Below are positions 51,848 through 59,813 of a DNA stretch of 64,000 nt, in pieces. Position 1 is the stretch's first letter, and every line of letters begins with the position of its first letter. The stretch comes from Spirosoma rigui (GTDB taxonomy: Bacteria; Bacteroidota; Bacteroidia; Cytophagales; Spirosomataceae): the NCBI RefSeq assembly GCF_002067135.1, contig NZ_CP020105.1, forward strand, positions 5,270,001 through 5,334,000, given 5' to 3'. The notes below the pieces were generated by a model. It made no database searches, was not told the origin of the DNA, and saw only the letters and a list, made by a program, of their open reading frames with translations. The position numbers and the translations under genes were made by a program.

Positions 51848-53350
51848 ATGAATTTCAGGGATACCTTAGAAAAGAACCCGATTTTTGACCGCATTGCGCA
51901 GGAAGCCGAAACCCTCGGTGTGCAGGCCTACGTGATTGGTGGGTTCGTGCGCGATCTGGTGCTGGGCCGCCCGTCGAAAGACATCGACGTCGTGTGCATT
52001 GGCAGCGGTATTGCGCTGGCCGAAGCCGTTGGTAACGCATTACGTACCCACGTGGCCGAGTTTCCCAACTTTGGTACTGCCATGCTCAAGACCCTGCATG
52101 ACGGTCAGCTGTGGGAGGTTGAATTTGTGGGCGCCCGGAAAGAATCGTACCGGAGCGAGTCGCGCAAGCCGATCGTGGAAGACGGTACGCTGGAAGATGA
52201 CCAGAACCGCCGTGATTTCACCATCAATGCCATGGGCATCAGTCTGGCCAAAGCCACCTATGGCGACCTGCTCGATCCCTTCGATGGGCTGAAAGACATC
52301 AAACGCAAAACGATTCGCACCCCGCTCGACCCCGATATCACCTTCTCCGACGATCCTCTGCGGATGATGCGGGCCATCCGGTTCGCGGCCCAGCTCAACT
52401 TCGATATCGAGCCCGATACGTTCGATGCCATTGTACGGATGAACGAACGGATCAGCATTGTTTCGCGGGAGCGCGTTACCGACGAGCTGAATAAAATAGT
52501 TCTGTCGCCCACCCCGTCCTATGGCTTCAAACTGCTCTATCATGCGGGCTTGCTGGAACGTATTTTCCCTGAACTGATTGCGCTGAAAGGCGTCGAAACC
52601 ATTGAAGGCAAGGGACATAAGGATAATTTTTACCACACCTTACAGGTACTCGATAATGTAGCCAACCGGACCGATCAATCACCGATTCTGAAAGAGAACG
52701 AGTTATGGCTTCGGTGGGCGGCTCTGCTGCACGACATTGCCAAACCCGCCACCAAACGCTTTGACCAGCGGGTTGGCTGGACTTTTCACGGCCACGAAGA
52801 TATGGGCGCCCGCTGGGTACCGGGAATTTTCCGAACCATGAAACTGCCGCAGAATGAGCACATGCGCTACGTGCAGAAGCTCGTTCGGCTACACCTGCGG
52901 CCCATTGCACTCACTAAAGAGCAGATTACGGACTCGGCGCTGCGTCGGCTGCTGGTCGACGCCGGTGACGACCTCGATGGGTTGATGGCCCTCTGCCGCG
53001 CCGACATCACCTCGAAGAATTACGAGAAAGTACAAAAACACCTCCGCAACTTCGACCGGGTCGAGCGCAAACTGCATGATCTCGAAGAACGCGACAAACT
53101 GCGTAACTTCCAGCCCGTAATTACGGGAGAGTTGATCATGGAGACGTTTAACCTGACCCCATCCAAACAGGTGGGGGAAATTAAAACACTGATGCGCGAA
53201 GCCATTTTAGACGGGCTCATCCCGAACAAACTGGACGACGCCTTCCCTTTTCTGATCGAGGAGGGCCGCAAACATGGGTTGACGCCCGTAAAAACACTAG
53301 CCGACATACGTACCCAGCCCGTTGGGGCTGAAGACGAGAAACCTGTTTAA
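51848..53350 (+). CDS. cca: CCA tRNA nucleotidyltransferase with HD domain
   Basis: A 500-residue enzyme that builds or repairs the CCA end of tRNAs. The nucleotidyltransferase motif is GGFVRDLVLGRPSKDIDVVCIG (residues about 31-52) with the metal-binding Asp pair; the substrate-recognition segment is RRDFTINAMGISL, and FDGLKDIKRKTIRTPLDPDITFSDDPLRMMRAIRFAAQL is the helical head. A C-terminal HD phosphohydrolase domain (H295-D296 in ALLHDIAKP, with HGHEDMGA later) follows, as in the long-form bacterial CCA enzymes. Complete, normal length. Possible operon with the upstream Sua5-fold gene and the downstream 68-residue gene (8 bases). Confidence 0.95.
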   Translation: MNFRDTLEKNPIFDRIAQEAETLGVQAYVIGGFVRDLVLGRPSKDIDVVCIGSGIALAEAVGNALRTHVAEFPNFGTAMLKTLHDGQLWEVEFVGARKESYRSESRKPIVEDGTLEDDQNRRDFTINAMGISLAKATYGDLLDPFDGLKDIKRKTIRTPLDPDITFSDDPLRMMRAIRFAAQLNFDIEPDTFDAIVRMNERISIVSRERVTDELNKIVLSPTPSYGFKLLYHAGLLERIFPELIALKGVETIEGKGHKDNFYHTLQVLDNVANRTDQSPILKENELWLRWAALLHDIAKPATKRFDQRVGWTFHGHEDMGARWVPGIFRTMKLPQNEHMRYVQKLVRLHLRPIALTKEQITDSALRRLLVDAGDDLDGLMALCRADITSKNYEKVQKHLRNFDRVERKLHDLEERDKLRNFQPVITGELIMETFNLTPSKQVGEIKTLMREAILDGLIPNKLDDAFPFLIEEGRKHGLTPVKTLADIRTQPVGAEDEKPV

Positions 53351-53358
53351 CTGAACAA

Positions 53359-53565
53359 ATGGAGAATAAAACCAATTTCCGGCGCTTCTTTGGCGCATCG
53401 CTTACCATTCTTGGAGTCGTTGTGATTCTGTTTGCCCTGGTCGCCTTCCTGTCCGATGGAAAACCCGTACTGGGCCTGAGCGTCTCGAAAGGCGAAGCTG
53501 CCGCCCCCTTTATCGTTGGGATGATTTTCCTGGTTACGGGCGTTAACCTGGTGCGGGAATCATAA
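53359..53565 (+). CDS. small two-helix membrane protein
   Basis: Sixty-eight residues with two hydrophobic helices (LTILGVVVILFALVAFLSDG and FIVGMIFLVTGVNLVRES), starting MENKTNFRRFFG. No family recognised. It starts eight bases after cca and ends 35 bases before a converging M23 gene, so it is read with cca. A terminator follows. Confidence 0.7.
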   Translation: MENKTNFRRFFGASLTILGVVVILFALVAFLSDGKPVLGLSVSKGEAAAPFIVGMIFLVTGVNLVRES

Positions 53566-53595
53566 ATGCGGTATGGCGCTACGTCCATACCGCAT
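53566..53595. terminator. bidirectional hairpin between converging genes
   Basis: ATGCGGTATGG (53566-53576) pairs with CCATACCGCAT (53585-53595), loop eight bases, immediately after the stop at 53563-53565 and five bases before the end of the leftward M23 gene. Confidence 0.7.
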
Positions 53596-53599
53596 CCCC

Positions 53600-54415
53600 C
53601 TATCTGCTTGTTTTGGCCGTTAGCAGCCATTCATAAGTATTAAGGGGCGCGGGCAACCCATCGGGCTGAATTTGCAGGTACATCAGGTGCAGGTGCGTGG
53701 GCGAGCGTGTTTTGTAGGCGTTAAACCCACTCCTGCCCATTTCGCCAAGTTTTTCGCCGGTTTGTACCCACTGCCCGGGGTGAACGGTAACAACGTTGTT
53801 ATGGGCGTAATAAAACAGGCCGTGCAGATTGGGGTCGTATACCCATATCCAGTTGCCACCCCGGTACTCGGAGCCGGGCTTCCAGTCTGTTTCTATAGCC
53901 AGCACCAGGCCGCTGCTCATGGCGAGAACATCAACGGGCTGACCCGAGCGGTCGTCCAGGTTGTTCTGGTTGCGGTCGACGATGAAGATGTCCTGCGCCG
54001 GGTGGCTCCCCCGCACGTTGTAGTCAAAGAGATCAAACCCTTTTCCCCGGAACCCTTCCCCGTGCGTTCCACCAATGGCGCTGGTCGTATAGCCCCGGAC
54101 GGGGAAAGTAAAATAGCCGTCGGCCCGGCGCAGGCTGTCCCGCTGAAGCGAGTCGTTCGGGAAGCTCTCCTGGCTTCGGAAACGGGTCTGTAGACCCCGC
54201 ATGATGGCGCTGAACTGAAGGCGGGCACTATCGGGCGATATGCGCTGCTCCCGAATATGCGTGTATAAAGACTGAAATTGCTGGCAATACGTGTAAACAG
54301 CGGGCTCATCTGAATCCGTTGGGATGACCTGCGATGAAGCCATGTTCAGCCCTCCCATCAATAAAGCGCCTGCAATACCCGCTATTCGCATGAACGAAGT
54401 TACATCAATCCTCAC
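53600..54415 (-). CDS. M23 family metallopeptidase
   Basis: A 271-residue secreted peptidase with signal peptide (start either MRIDV or the Met at residue 9, cleavage near MASSQ). The LytM domain is in residues 105-260: HPAQDIFIVDRN supplies the first zinc His and Asp, and YAHNNVVTVHPGQWVQTGEKLGEMGRSGF and THLHLMYL supply the H-x-H motif. Such enzymes cut peptide cross-bridges in peptidoglycan. The GKGFDLFDYNVRGSHPAQD segment is an unusual lead-in that I do not see in the classical lysostaphin. Leader TAATTTTG at 54443-54450 is a possible promoter. Confidence 0.85.
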   Translation of the reverse strand: MRIDVTSFMRIAGIAGALLMGGLNMASSQVIPTDSDEPAVYTYCQQFQSLYTHIREQRISPDSARLQFSAIMRGLQTRFRSQESFPNDSLQRDSLRRADGYFTFPVRGYTTSAIGGTHGEGFRGKGFDLFDYNVRGSHPAQDIFIVDRNQNNLDDRSGQPVDVLAMSSGLVLAIETDWKPGSEYRGGNWIWVYDPNLHGLFYYAHNNVVTVHPGQWVQTGEKLGEMGRSGFNAYKTRSPTHLHLMYLQIQPDGLPAPLNTYEWLLTAKTSR

Positions 54416-54442
54416 TGATCCGCCTGGTGTACGTTAAACAGC

Positions 54443-54450
54443 CAAAATTA
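54443..54450 (-). promoter_or_regulatory. possible -7 element for the M23 gene
   Basis: Leftward strand TAATTTTG (TAnnTTTG), 27 bases before the ATG at 54415. No -33 TTTG at standard spacing. Confidence 0.45.
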
Positions 54451-54533
54451 CGTAAACTGTCGTACGGCTGCTACACATAGGCCCGTATTCTGTCAATTCA
54501 TCGGTTGCTCCGGTGGGATAGTCCTGGTGTCGG

Positions 54534-55205
54534 CTAGGGGCAAAAAATCTTGTAAAACGTATAACTAAGCGTAATGGCGGTGTAGGTGTAACTATCCCGC
54601 AGCACCGGGTTTCCCTGCGCCGTTTTGTTGGTTGTTATGCCATAGGTGCGCTCCCCAAGCCCATCAAGGTAATCGTGCTTCGTAAAGCGCGTCCCGAACT
54701 CAAGCCCTACGCTCCACGGCCGGTTGATTTCGTATTTGAGTCCTATGCCCAGCGGCACATTGATAATTCCCCGTGCCTTCACTACAGGATTGCGAAAACT
54801 ACACAACCCAAGACCCGCAAATACGTAGGGCGTCCAGTTCCGTGCTTTTGGCTGAAGCTTGTAGTTCAGAAAGTTGTACTCAATATCAACGGACCCTTCG
54901 CTGAGGCTGGACCGGAACGAATAGTCGCGCGCCTGCTGGAAAGGGTCGCGGCTGAACCGGTCGGCGGCACCGATGCTGCCAATGGCGACACCCGCCCGCA
55001 CGGCAAACGAGCGACTGACGTTGTACCGAAAAAATAGATTGGCGGCCGGCCGGTAGAAACGGGGATTCAGCGCGGGCGATACATCTCCTTTGTAGAGCAT
55101 CCCGCCCAGTCCGCCACCCACCTCCATTTGCTGGGCCTGCACCGACAAGGTGATAAAAAGCCCGGCTACCAATAGCCGGGCTGTCCTGATTCGTTTGTGA
55201 TTCAT
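54534..55205 (-). CDS. DUF6089-type outer-membrane beta-barrel protein
   Basis: A 223-residue protein with signal peptide (MNHKRIRTARLLVAGLFITLSVQAQQ) and an eight-strand type barrel pattern. Markers of the family are EVGGGLGGMLYKGDVSPALNPRFYRPAANLFFRYNVSRSFAVRAG, VDIEYNFLNYKLQPKARNWTPYVFAGLGLCSFRNPV, PLGIGLKYEINRPWSVGLEFGTRFTKHDYLDGLG and the closing TYTAITLSYTFYKIFCP. It is shorter than, but clearly related to, the protein encoded just upstream (55267-56274). The function is unknown; DUF6089 genes recur next to NAD kinase and CBS genes. Confidence 0.85.
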   Translation of the reverse strand: MNHKRIRTARLLVAGLFITLSVQAQQMEVGGGLGGMLYKGDVSPALNPRFYRPAANLFFRYNVSRSFAVRAGVAIGSIGAADRFSRDPFQQARDYSFRSSLSEGSVDIEYNFLNYKLQPKARNWTPYVFAGLGLCSFRNPVVKARGIINVPLGIGLKYEINRPWSVGLEFGTRFTKHDYLDGLGERTYGITTNKTAQGNPVLRDSYTYTAITLSYTFYKIFCP

Positions 55206-55266
55206 AGGAACTGGCAGCAGGCCGTTGCGAAATGAATTGGCACTGCCCGGGCCACCGCTTTTCGAC

Positions 55267-56274
55267 TTACTTGATGGGTGGACACTTGATCTTGCCGGGA
55301 ATAACGTAGTGAATTGACAGGTTGGTCAGGATATACCCGTCGCGGAAAACGCCGTTGCCCCCCCGAATGGGTGTCGTGAGCGCGTCCTGCACCGCTGCCT
55401 GTTGTTCGGGCGTACCCGACTCAAACAACTGCCGCAAAATATCGTAACGGTCGGGGCCGTTTGCCTTGCGGGCCGCGATGACCTGAAAACGCCGGTCGGC
55501 CATTTTCGTTGCCAGTCCTTCGCGCAGGGCCGGATCGCCGTAGCCATTGCCACTCACGTCGTCGAGATAATCGGTAAAGGTATAGCGGTAGCCCAGTTCA
55601 AAACCGACGTTGAAGAGTTCGTTGATCATGTACCGCACACCAAACCCAACCGGAATAGCCACCGTCACCAGCGAGTACGGCTTGTCGCGGCCGGGTTGCC
55701 CCTGTCCTTCGGTATGGAGCGGCTGGAGTTTTACCCACCGGCGGGCTTCATACGGTTCGTTGTCCGGCGGGGCGGGGGTGCGCGCTTCAGGACTGTGGGC
55801 TACCAGCGCCAGACCACCAAACACGTAGGGCGTAAACTTGGCGCGCACGTTGGAGTTACGGCCGTCTTCAACAAAATTATAGATACCTGTGAGCGCAAAT
55901 TCCTTCAGGTCATTCCGGAAATGCAGGTTGCGGGCGTACTGAGCAATGTTCTTTTCGACGTTGTTCTTGTTGAACGTGTAGTCGTCACCGGCGATACGCG
56001 CCCAGGTGAACGAAGCCCGTGCGGCAAAATGGGGCGTAAACTGGCGGGTATACCCCAGACCTACGTTCCAGCGGGGCATGATATACGTAGCTCTAATGGC
56101 CCGACGATAGCCGGCAAGATCGCCGTAGTAATGGGACGAACCGACACCAAACGACACGGATGAATAAGGAATAAAGCGGGTGTTAGGTCGCCGTTGCGCC
56201 GAGCTTGTCGTAACCTGGTTGGTTACGATAAAAGCCACAGCCAGGCCAGTCAGCAGAGACTTGTATTTCTTCAT
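55267..56274 (-). CDS. DUF6089-type outer-membrane beta-barrel protein, longer paralogue
   Basis: A 335-residue protein with signal peptide (MKKYKSLLTGLAVAFIVTNQVTTSSAQ). It carries SVSFGVGSSHYYGDLAGYRRAI and NVGLGYTRQFTPHFAARASFTWARIAGDDY, FTPYVFGGLALVAHSP, VAIPVGFGVRYMINELFNVGFELGYRYTFTDYLDDVSG, and the C-terminal strand LTNLSIHYVIPGKIKCPPIK. The shared CP end and YTFTDYLD/FTKHDYLD motif show it is a paralogue of the 223-residue protein 62 bases downstream. An insert with a Gln/Glu-rich helix (LRQLFESGTPEQQAAVQDAL, residues about 270-300) is specific to this copy. Confidence 0.88.
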   Translation of the reverse strand: MKKYKSLLTGLAVAFIVTNQVTTSSAQRRPNTRFIPYSSVSFGVGSSHYYGDLAGYRRAIRATYIMPRWNVGLGYTRQFTPHFAARASFTWARIAGDDYTFNKNNVEKNIAQYARNLHFRNDLKEFALTGIYNFVEDGRNSNVRAKFTPYVFGGLALVAHSPEARTPAPPDNEPYEARRWVKLQPLHTEGQGQPGRDKPYSLVTVAIPVGFGVRYMINELFNVGFELGYRYTFTDYLDDVSGNGYGDPALREGLATKMADRRFQVIAARKANGPDRYDILRQLFESGTPEQQAAVQDALTTPIRGGNGVFRDGYILTNLSIHYVIPGKIKCPPIK

Positions 56275-56402
56275 AGATGTGTAAGACGTGAATCAACCCG
56301 GTATGGTTCGTGAACCAACCACTTCGGAAACGGCCACAGGGTGATTTTTATTGGCACCAGGCCTGGAAAATTATGTGCTGAGGACTCTCAGATCAGCAAC
56401 TA

Positions 56403-57278
56403 CTAGTTTCGGATATCCCAACCCCAGTTGAGTTTGCTGCGCAGCGTATTCAAAAAATTGTCGTCGCTGAGCTTGACCAGACGGGCTTTGAACGATTCTT
56501 TCTGAACACTGATCCGCACCGTCGTGTCGACGGTAAAGGAGCGGGAATCCAGCGCAGCCAGGAAGTTACCACTCCGGCTTTCCACTTCAAACGCCAGTTG
56601 GCAGCTATCCATCACGATCATGGGGCGCACGTTGAGGTTGTGCGGGCTGATGGGAGTAATGATGAAATTGTCAGTCTGGGGCAGCAGCACCGGTCCGCCA
56701 CAGCTGAGCGAATAACCGGTAGAGCCAGAGGGGGTGGAAATGATGATCCCATCGGCCCAGTATGAGTTCAGGAACTCACCATCGAGGTAGGTGTGTACCG
56801 TAATCATGGACGACGTCTGGGTGCGGGTGATGGTGAAATCGTTCAGGCCAAACGGAAGGGTACCGAAAATATCCTGGCTGGCGCGCACCCCCACCAGCGA
56901 CCGTTCGTCGATGCTGAACTGCCCGTTAAAAAGCGCATCAATCATGAGCCGGATTGATGGTGGAGCAACCGTTGCCAGAAAACCCAATCGGCCAATGTTA
57001 ATGCCAATGATGGGAATAAGCCGGGGTCCTACGTGGGTAACCGCGTCGAGCAGGGTGCCATCGCCCCCCAGGCTGAAAATAAAGTCAACGTCGGCAACCC
57101 CGTTCGTCGTTGAATAGGTATCCTCGCTATAGTGCGCTACACCCGCTTTGTCGAGGAACTCGCGGTAGCCTTCTGAAATAACGACGTCAGCCTGCCGCTT
57201 GACCAACTCCTCAAACATGGACTGGATATACGGCCGGGCGGATTCGGGAAAGTTACGCCCGTGAATGGCAATTCTCAT
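56403..57278 (-). CDS. nadK: NAD kinase
   Basis: A 291-residue enzyme that phosphorylates NAD to NADP. From ATG 57278 it shows the GGDGT motif (GGDGTLLDAV, residues 71-80, with the conserved Asp), NIGRLGFLATVAP, the ENGDD-like NDFTITRTQTSSMI segment, and the C-terminal DGIIISTPSGSTGYSLSCGGPVLLPQTDNFIITPISPHNLNVRPMIV loop that binds the nicotinamide nucleotide. An upstream in-frame start at 57338 adds 20 unlikely residues. It is downstream of a CBS gene on the same strand. Confidence 0.95.
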   Translation of the reverse strand: MRIAIHGRNFPESARPYIQSMFEELVKRQADVVISEGYREFLDKAGVAHYSEDTYSTTNGVADVDFIFSLGGDGTLLDAVTHVGPRLIPIIGINIGRLGFLATVAPPSIRLMIDALFNGQFSIDERSLVGVRASQDIFGTLPFGLNDFTITRTQTSSMITVHTYLDGEFLNSYWADGIIISTPSGSTGYSLSCGGPVLLPQTDNFIITPISPHNLNVRPMIVMDSCQLAFEVESRSGNFLAALDSRSFTVDTTVRISVQKESFKARLVKLSDDNFLNTLRSKLNWGWDIRN

Positions 57279-57403
57279 AAGGACAGTTAGACAGTCGAAA
57301 ACGAGTCGATAGCCGCAGTAGTCGCAACGCACCAGCACGGCTTACAGCCGCTCAGCACTTTCTGTATCACGACCACGACTTCCGACCGGGTTCCACTCAC
57401 TTA

Positions 57404-58072
57404 TTAAGTATTTAAAAAGCGAAGCAGCATATCGAGTCGCTCCTGGTCGATACTTTCGACCGGCGCGTTGGCAAAAGCCGCTTCGATACGGTAGCCGAAG
57501 CGTTCGAGCGTCGAAATGACGGGCGTAATATCCCGGCGATTAAGCTTGAGCGTCAGCCGCGACCGATCGGGCATCCCGTAGGCGGCACTGGAGAAATAGC
57601 TGCTGATGATTTTAACGTTATTCGACTCCACCAGTCGGCTGATTTCGGTTAGCGAATAGTCGCGCTCGTTCATGTTCAGAATCAGGATTGCCCCCGCTTC
57701 CTGAACGCCCAGTTCCTGGGCAAACTGCTTGAGTAATTCGCTGGTGGAGATGGTCCCGACAAATTCGCGTTCTTCGTTCAGCACCGCCACCACATCCATC
57801 CGGTTCTGAAGAATCAGCCCGACGATCTCGTACAGGTGTTGATCTTCGTGAACGAATGTCTGTTCGAACAGGCGCATGACGTCGCTCATCGGTCGCTCAT
57901 CATCCGCCACATCCATCAGCAGTTCTTCGCTGATAATGCCCCGGTACTCACCCTGATCGGTCAGCACGAGTTGCCCGACGCGATGCTCCTGCATCCAGTC
58001 CAGCGCCTGCCCCACCAGATCGGTTGGCTTCAGAGACGGAAGCATGGGGTCAATGAGTTCGGAAGCCAGCAT
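57404..58072 (-). CDS. CBS-domain protein
   Basis: A 222-residue cytoplasmic protein. A pair of CBS domains occupies residues 1-125 (MLASELIDPMLPSLKPTDLVGQALDWMQEHRVGQLVLTDQGEYRGIISEELL and HLYEIVGLILQNRMDVVAVLNEEREFVGTISTSELL), and an ACT-like region follows (residues 130-210, AGAILILNMNERDYSLTEISRLVESNNVKIISSYFSSA). CBS pairs sense adenine nucleotides. The gene stands immediately upstream of nadK in many Bacteroidota, so it may tune NAD phosphorylation to energy state. That regulatory link is inference from context. Confidence 0.88.
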   Translation of the reverse strand: MLASELIDPMLPSLKPTDLVGQALDWMQEHRVGQLVLTDQGEYRGIISEELLMDVADDERPMSDVMRLFEQTFVHEDQHLYEIVGLILQNRMDVVAVLNEEREFVGTISTSELLKQFAQELGVQEAGAILILNMNERDYSLTEISRLVESNNVKIISSYFSSAAYGMPDRSRLTLKLNRRDITPVISTLERFGYRIEAAFANAPVESIDQERLDMLLRFLNT

Positions 58073-58144
58073 AGTACTTTGTTGTTAAAGAAACTGTATG
58101 GCAGAAAACTACGGAATTTATACCATAGTTTAAAAATAGTCGCT

Positions 58145-58199
58145 CAGTAAATCAGTGGCTGACGCCCGTAGTGCTTGCACATCAGCCACTGATCTACTG
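58145..58199 (-). terminator. terminator of the alpha/beta hydrolase gene
   Basis: ATCAGTGGCTGA (58151-58162) pairs with TCAGCCACTGAT (58182-58193), extended by CAGTA/TACTG with a bulge. It begins two bases past the leftward hydrolase stop and ends before the next gene, 58072. Confidence 0.7.
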
Positions 58200-58200
58200 C

Positions 58201-58977
58201 TTAACTGACCAGCTCACCCATCGGATGTCTGACCAGCCAGTTGTCGAGCAGTTCGTTGAACCGGTCAGGACATTCCATCATGGGTGCGTGGCAGCACTTA
58301 TCGATGAAATACAGTTCCGAGTCGGTAATGAGCCGGTTAAATTCGTGCCCTACTTCGGCGGGCGTAATGGTGTCGTTCAGGCCCCAGACGAGCAGCGTCG
58401 GTACCTGAATCTTGTGCAGGTCTTTCGCTACGTTGTTTCGCTGGGCCGATTTGGCAATGCCCACAATGCTCATGCACTTGGGAATACTGCTCGTGATCTC
58501 AAATACTTCGTCGATGAGTTCTTTCGACGCTACTTTTGGATCGTAGAAGGTATACGCTACCCGTTCGGCAATGTAGTCATAGCTGCCACGCTTGGGGAAC
58601 GACCCGCCCATACCGTTTTCGAACAACCCCGAGCTCCCGGTCAGCACCAGACGCTTGACCTGATCGGGATTGTTGAATGTATAAAGCAGCGCCAGGTGGC
58701 CACCCAGCGAGTTACCCAGCAGCGTGAGATCCTGAAGCGATTTCTGCGCTACGAACTTCTGAACAAATACCAGCAATCCTTCCAGGCTGGCCTGCCGGAT
58801 GGGCATCTCATAAATCGGAAGCAAGGGAATAACAACCCGGTACCGGTCCGAGAACGTATCGATAACGCTGTCCCAGTTGCTGAGGGCACCAAAAAGGCCG
58901 TGCAATAACAATAAAACTTCGCCCTGGCCTTCGTCTACGTAGCGAAAACCCGCTTCCTCCCGAATTTGATAGTTCAT
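58201..58977 (-). CDS. alpha/beta hydrolase
   Basis: A 258-residue alpha/beta-hydrolase. The oxyanion region is LLLLHGLFGALSNWDSV, the nucleophile elbow GNSLGGH (S90), the Asp in LLVWGLNDTITPAE and the His in DKCCHAPMMECPDRFNELL. The closest look is to MhpC/RutD-like or biotin-pathway-type hydrolases; the substrate is unknown. It overlaps the start of the upstream pabA/trpG gene by four bases (ATGA), implying translational coupling, although I know of no reason for this pair to act together. Confidence 0.88.
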   Translation of the reverse strand: MNYQIREEAGFRYVDEGQGEVLLLLHGLFGALSNWDSVIDTFSDRYRVVIPLLPIYEMPIRQASLEGLLVFVQKFVAQKSLQDLTLLGNSLGGHLALLYTFNNPDQVKRLVLTGSSGLFENGMGGSFPKRGSYDYIAERVAYTFYDPKVASKELIDEVFEITSSIPKCMSIVGIAKSAQRNNVAKDLHKIQVPTLLVWGLNDTITPAEVGHEFNRLITDSELYFIDKCCHAPMMECPDRFNELLDNWLVRHPMGELVS

Positions 58978-59594
58978 GCGACTTGAACGGTTAACGGCGC
59001 AGTTGCTAACTGCTTACGCTCTGTATAATAATTCACTAACTCAATCCAGTTCCTCAACAGCAATAAACCACCCTCGGTCAATACAGCCTCCGGGTGAAAC
59101 TGAACCCCCCACAACGGTAACGTCCGGTGGCGCATAGCCATTACTTCGTTACCGTCGGTAACGGCCGTTGGTATCAGGTCGTCCGGCAGGTCAGTTAGCA
59201 CCAGCGAGTGGTAGCGCGTAACGGCAAACGCGTCCGGCAACCCCTCTAACAGGCCATCGCTGGCTACTACCCGAGCCGTTGACACCTTGCCGTGCATCGG
59301 CCGATGGGCCGGAACGAGACTGGCCCCGAAGAACGTACCGATCGCCTGGTGTCCTAAACATACGCCAAGGATGGGTACGCGCCGGTAATAATAGTCTATA
59401 ACTTCCATTAACCGACCAGCCTGCTCCGGCGTTCCCGGTCCCGGCGATAAGACCAGCCCGTCAATGGCCTGCCGCGTCAGCTCTTCCATTGACTCGTTGT
59501 TGCGTACTATCCGGCATTCCGCCCCCGCCTGCCGCAGATAATCGACGAGCATATGCGTGAACGAATCGAAATTATCGATGACTAACAGCCTCAT
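58974..59594 (-). CDS. glutamine amidotransferase component of anthranilate/aminodeoxychorismate synthase
   Basis: A 206-residue class I glutamine amidotransferase (PabA/TrpG). The catalytic triad: C79 in GVCLGHQAIG, and H167 and E169 in VQFHPEAV. The N-terminus MRLLVIDNFDSFTHMLVDYLRQAGAE is typical. It supplies ammonia for p-aminobenzoate (folate) or anthranilate (tryptophan); without the pabB/trpE partner nearby the two cannot be separated. ATG 59594 is supported by a -33/-7 promoter 26 bases upstream and by the family N-terminus. It overlaps the alpha/beta hydrolase by four bases. Confidence 0.92.
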   Translation of the reverse strand: MRLLVIDNFDSFTHMLVDYLRQAGAECRIVRNNESMEELTRQAIDGLVLSPGPGTPEQAGRLMEVIDYYYRRVPILGVCLGHQAIGTFFGASLVPAHRPMHGKVSTARVVASDGLLEGLPDAFAVTRYHSLVLTDLPDDLIPTAVTDGNEVMAMRHRTLPLWGVQFHPEAVLTEGGLLLLRNWIELVNYYTERKQLATAPLTVQVA

Positions 59595-59619
59595 ACAACC
59601 ACAACACAAGCAACTGTGG

Positions 59620-59649
59620 CAAAATTAACAATTCACTGTAAAAAGCAAA
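59620..59649 (-). promoter_or_regulatory. Bacteroidota-type promoter for pabA/trpG
   Basis: On the leftward strand TTTG (59646-59649), 18 bases, then TAATTTTG (59620-59627): both the -33 TTTG and -7 TAnnTTTG elements at the standard spacing. The -7 lies 25 bases before the ATG. The whole spacer 59595-59813 is AT-rich and serves divergent genes. Confidence 0.65.
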
Positions 59650-59775
59650 ATAATACTTTTTATATATACTGATAATCAATGTATTAAATTATTATTATCC
59701 TTGTTTTAGTCAATTTTTATAAAAAAAGTACTACACAATTCAGATAACTGACAAGTAGTCAATGGCTGTAGTCGA

Positions 59776-59783
59776 TACCTTTG
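59776..59783 (+). promoter_or_regulatory. possible -7 element for the FAD oxidoreductase
   Basis: TACCTTTG (TAnnTTTG) 30 bases before the ATG at 59814. No -33 TTTG at the normal distance. Confidence 0.45.
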
Positions 59784-59813
59784 TTTTTCATTCATACCGT
59801 TTAATTCATTCGT

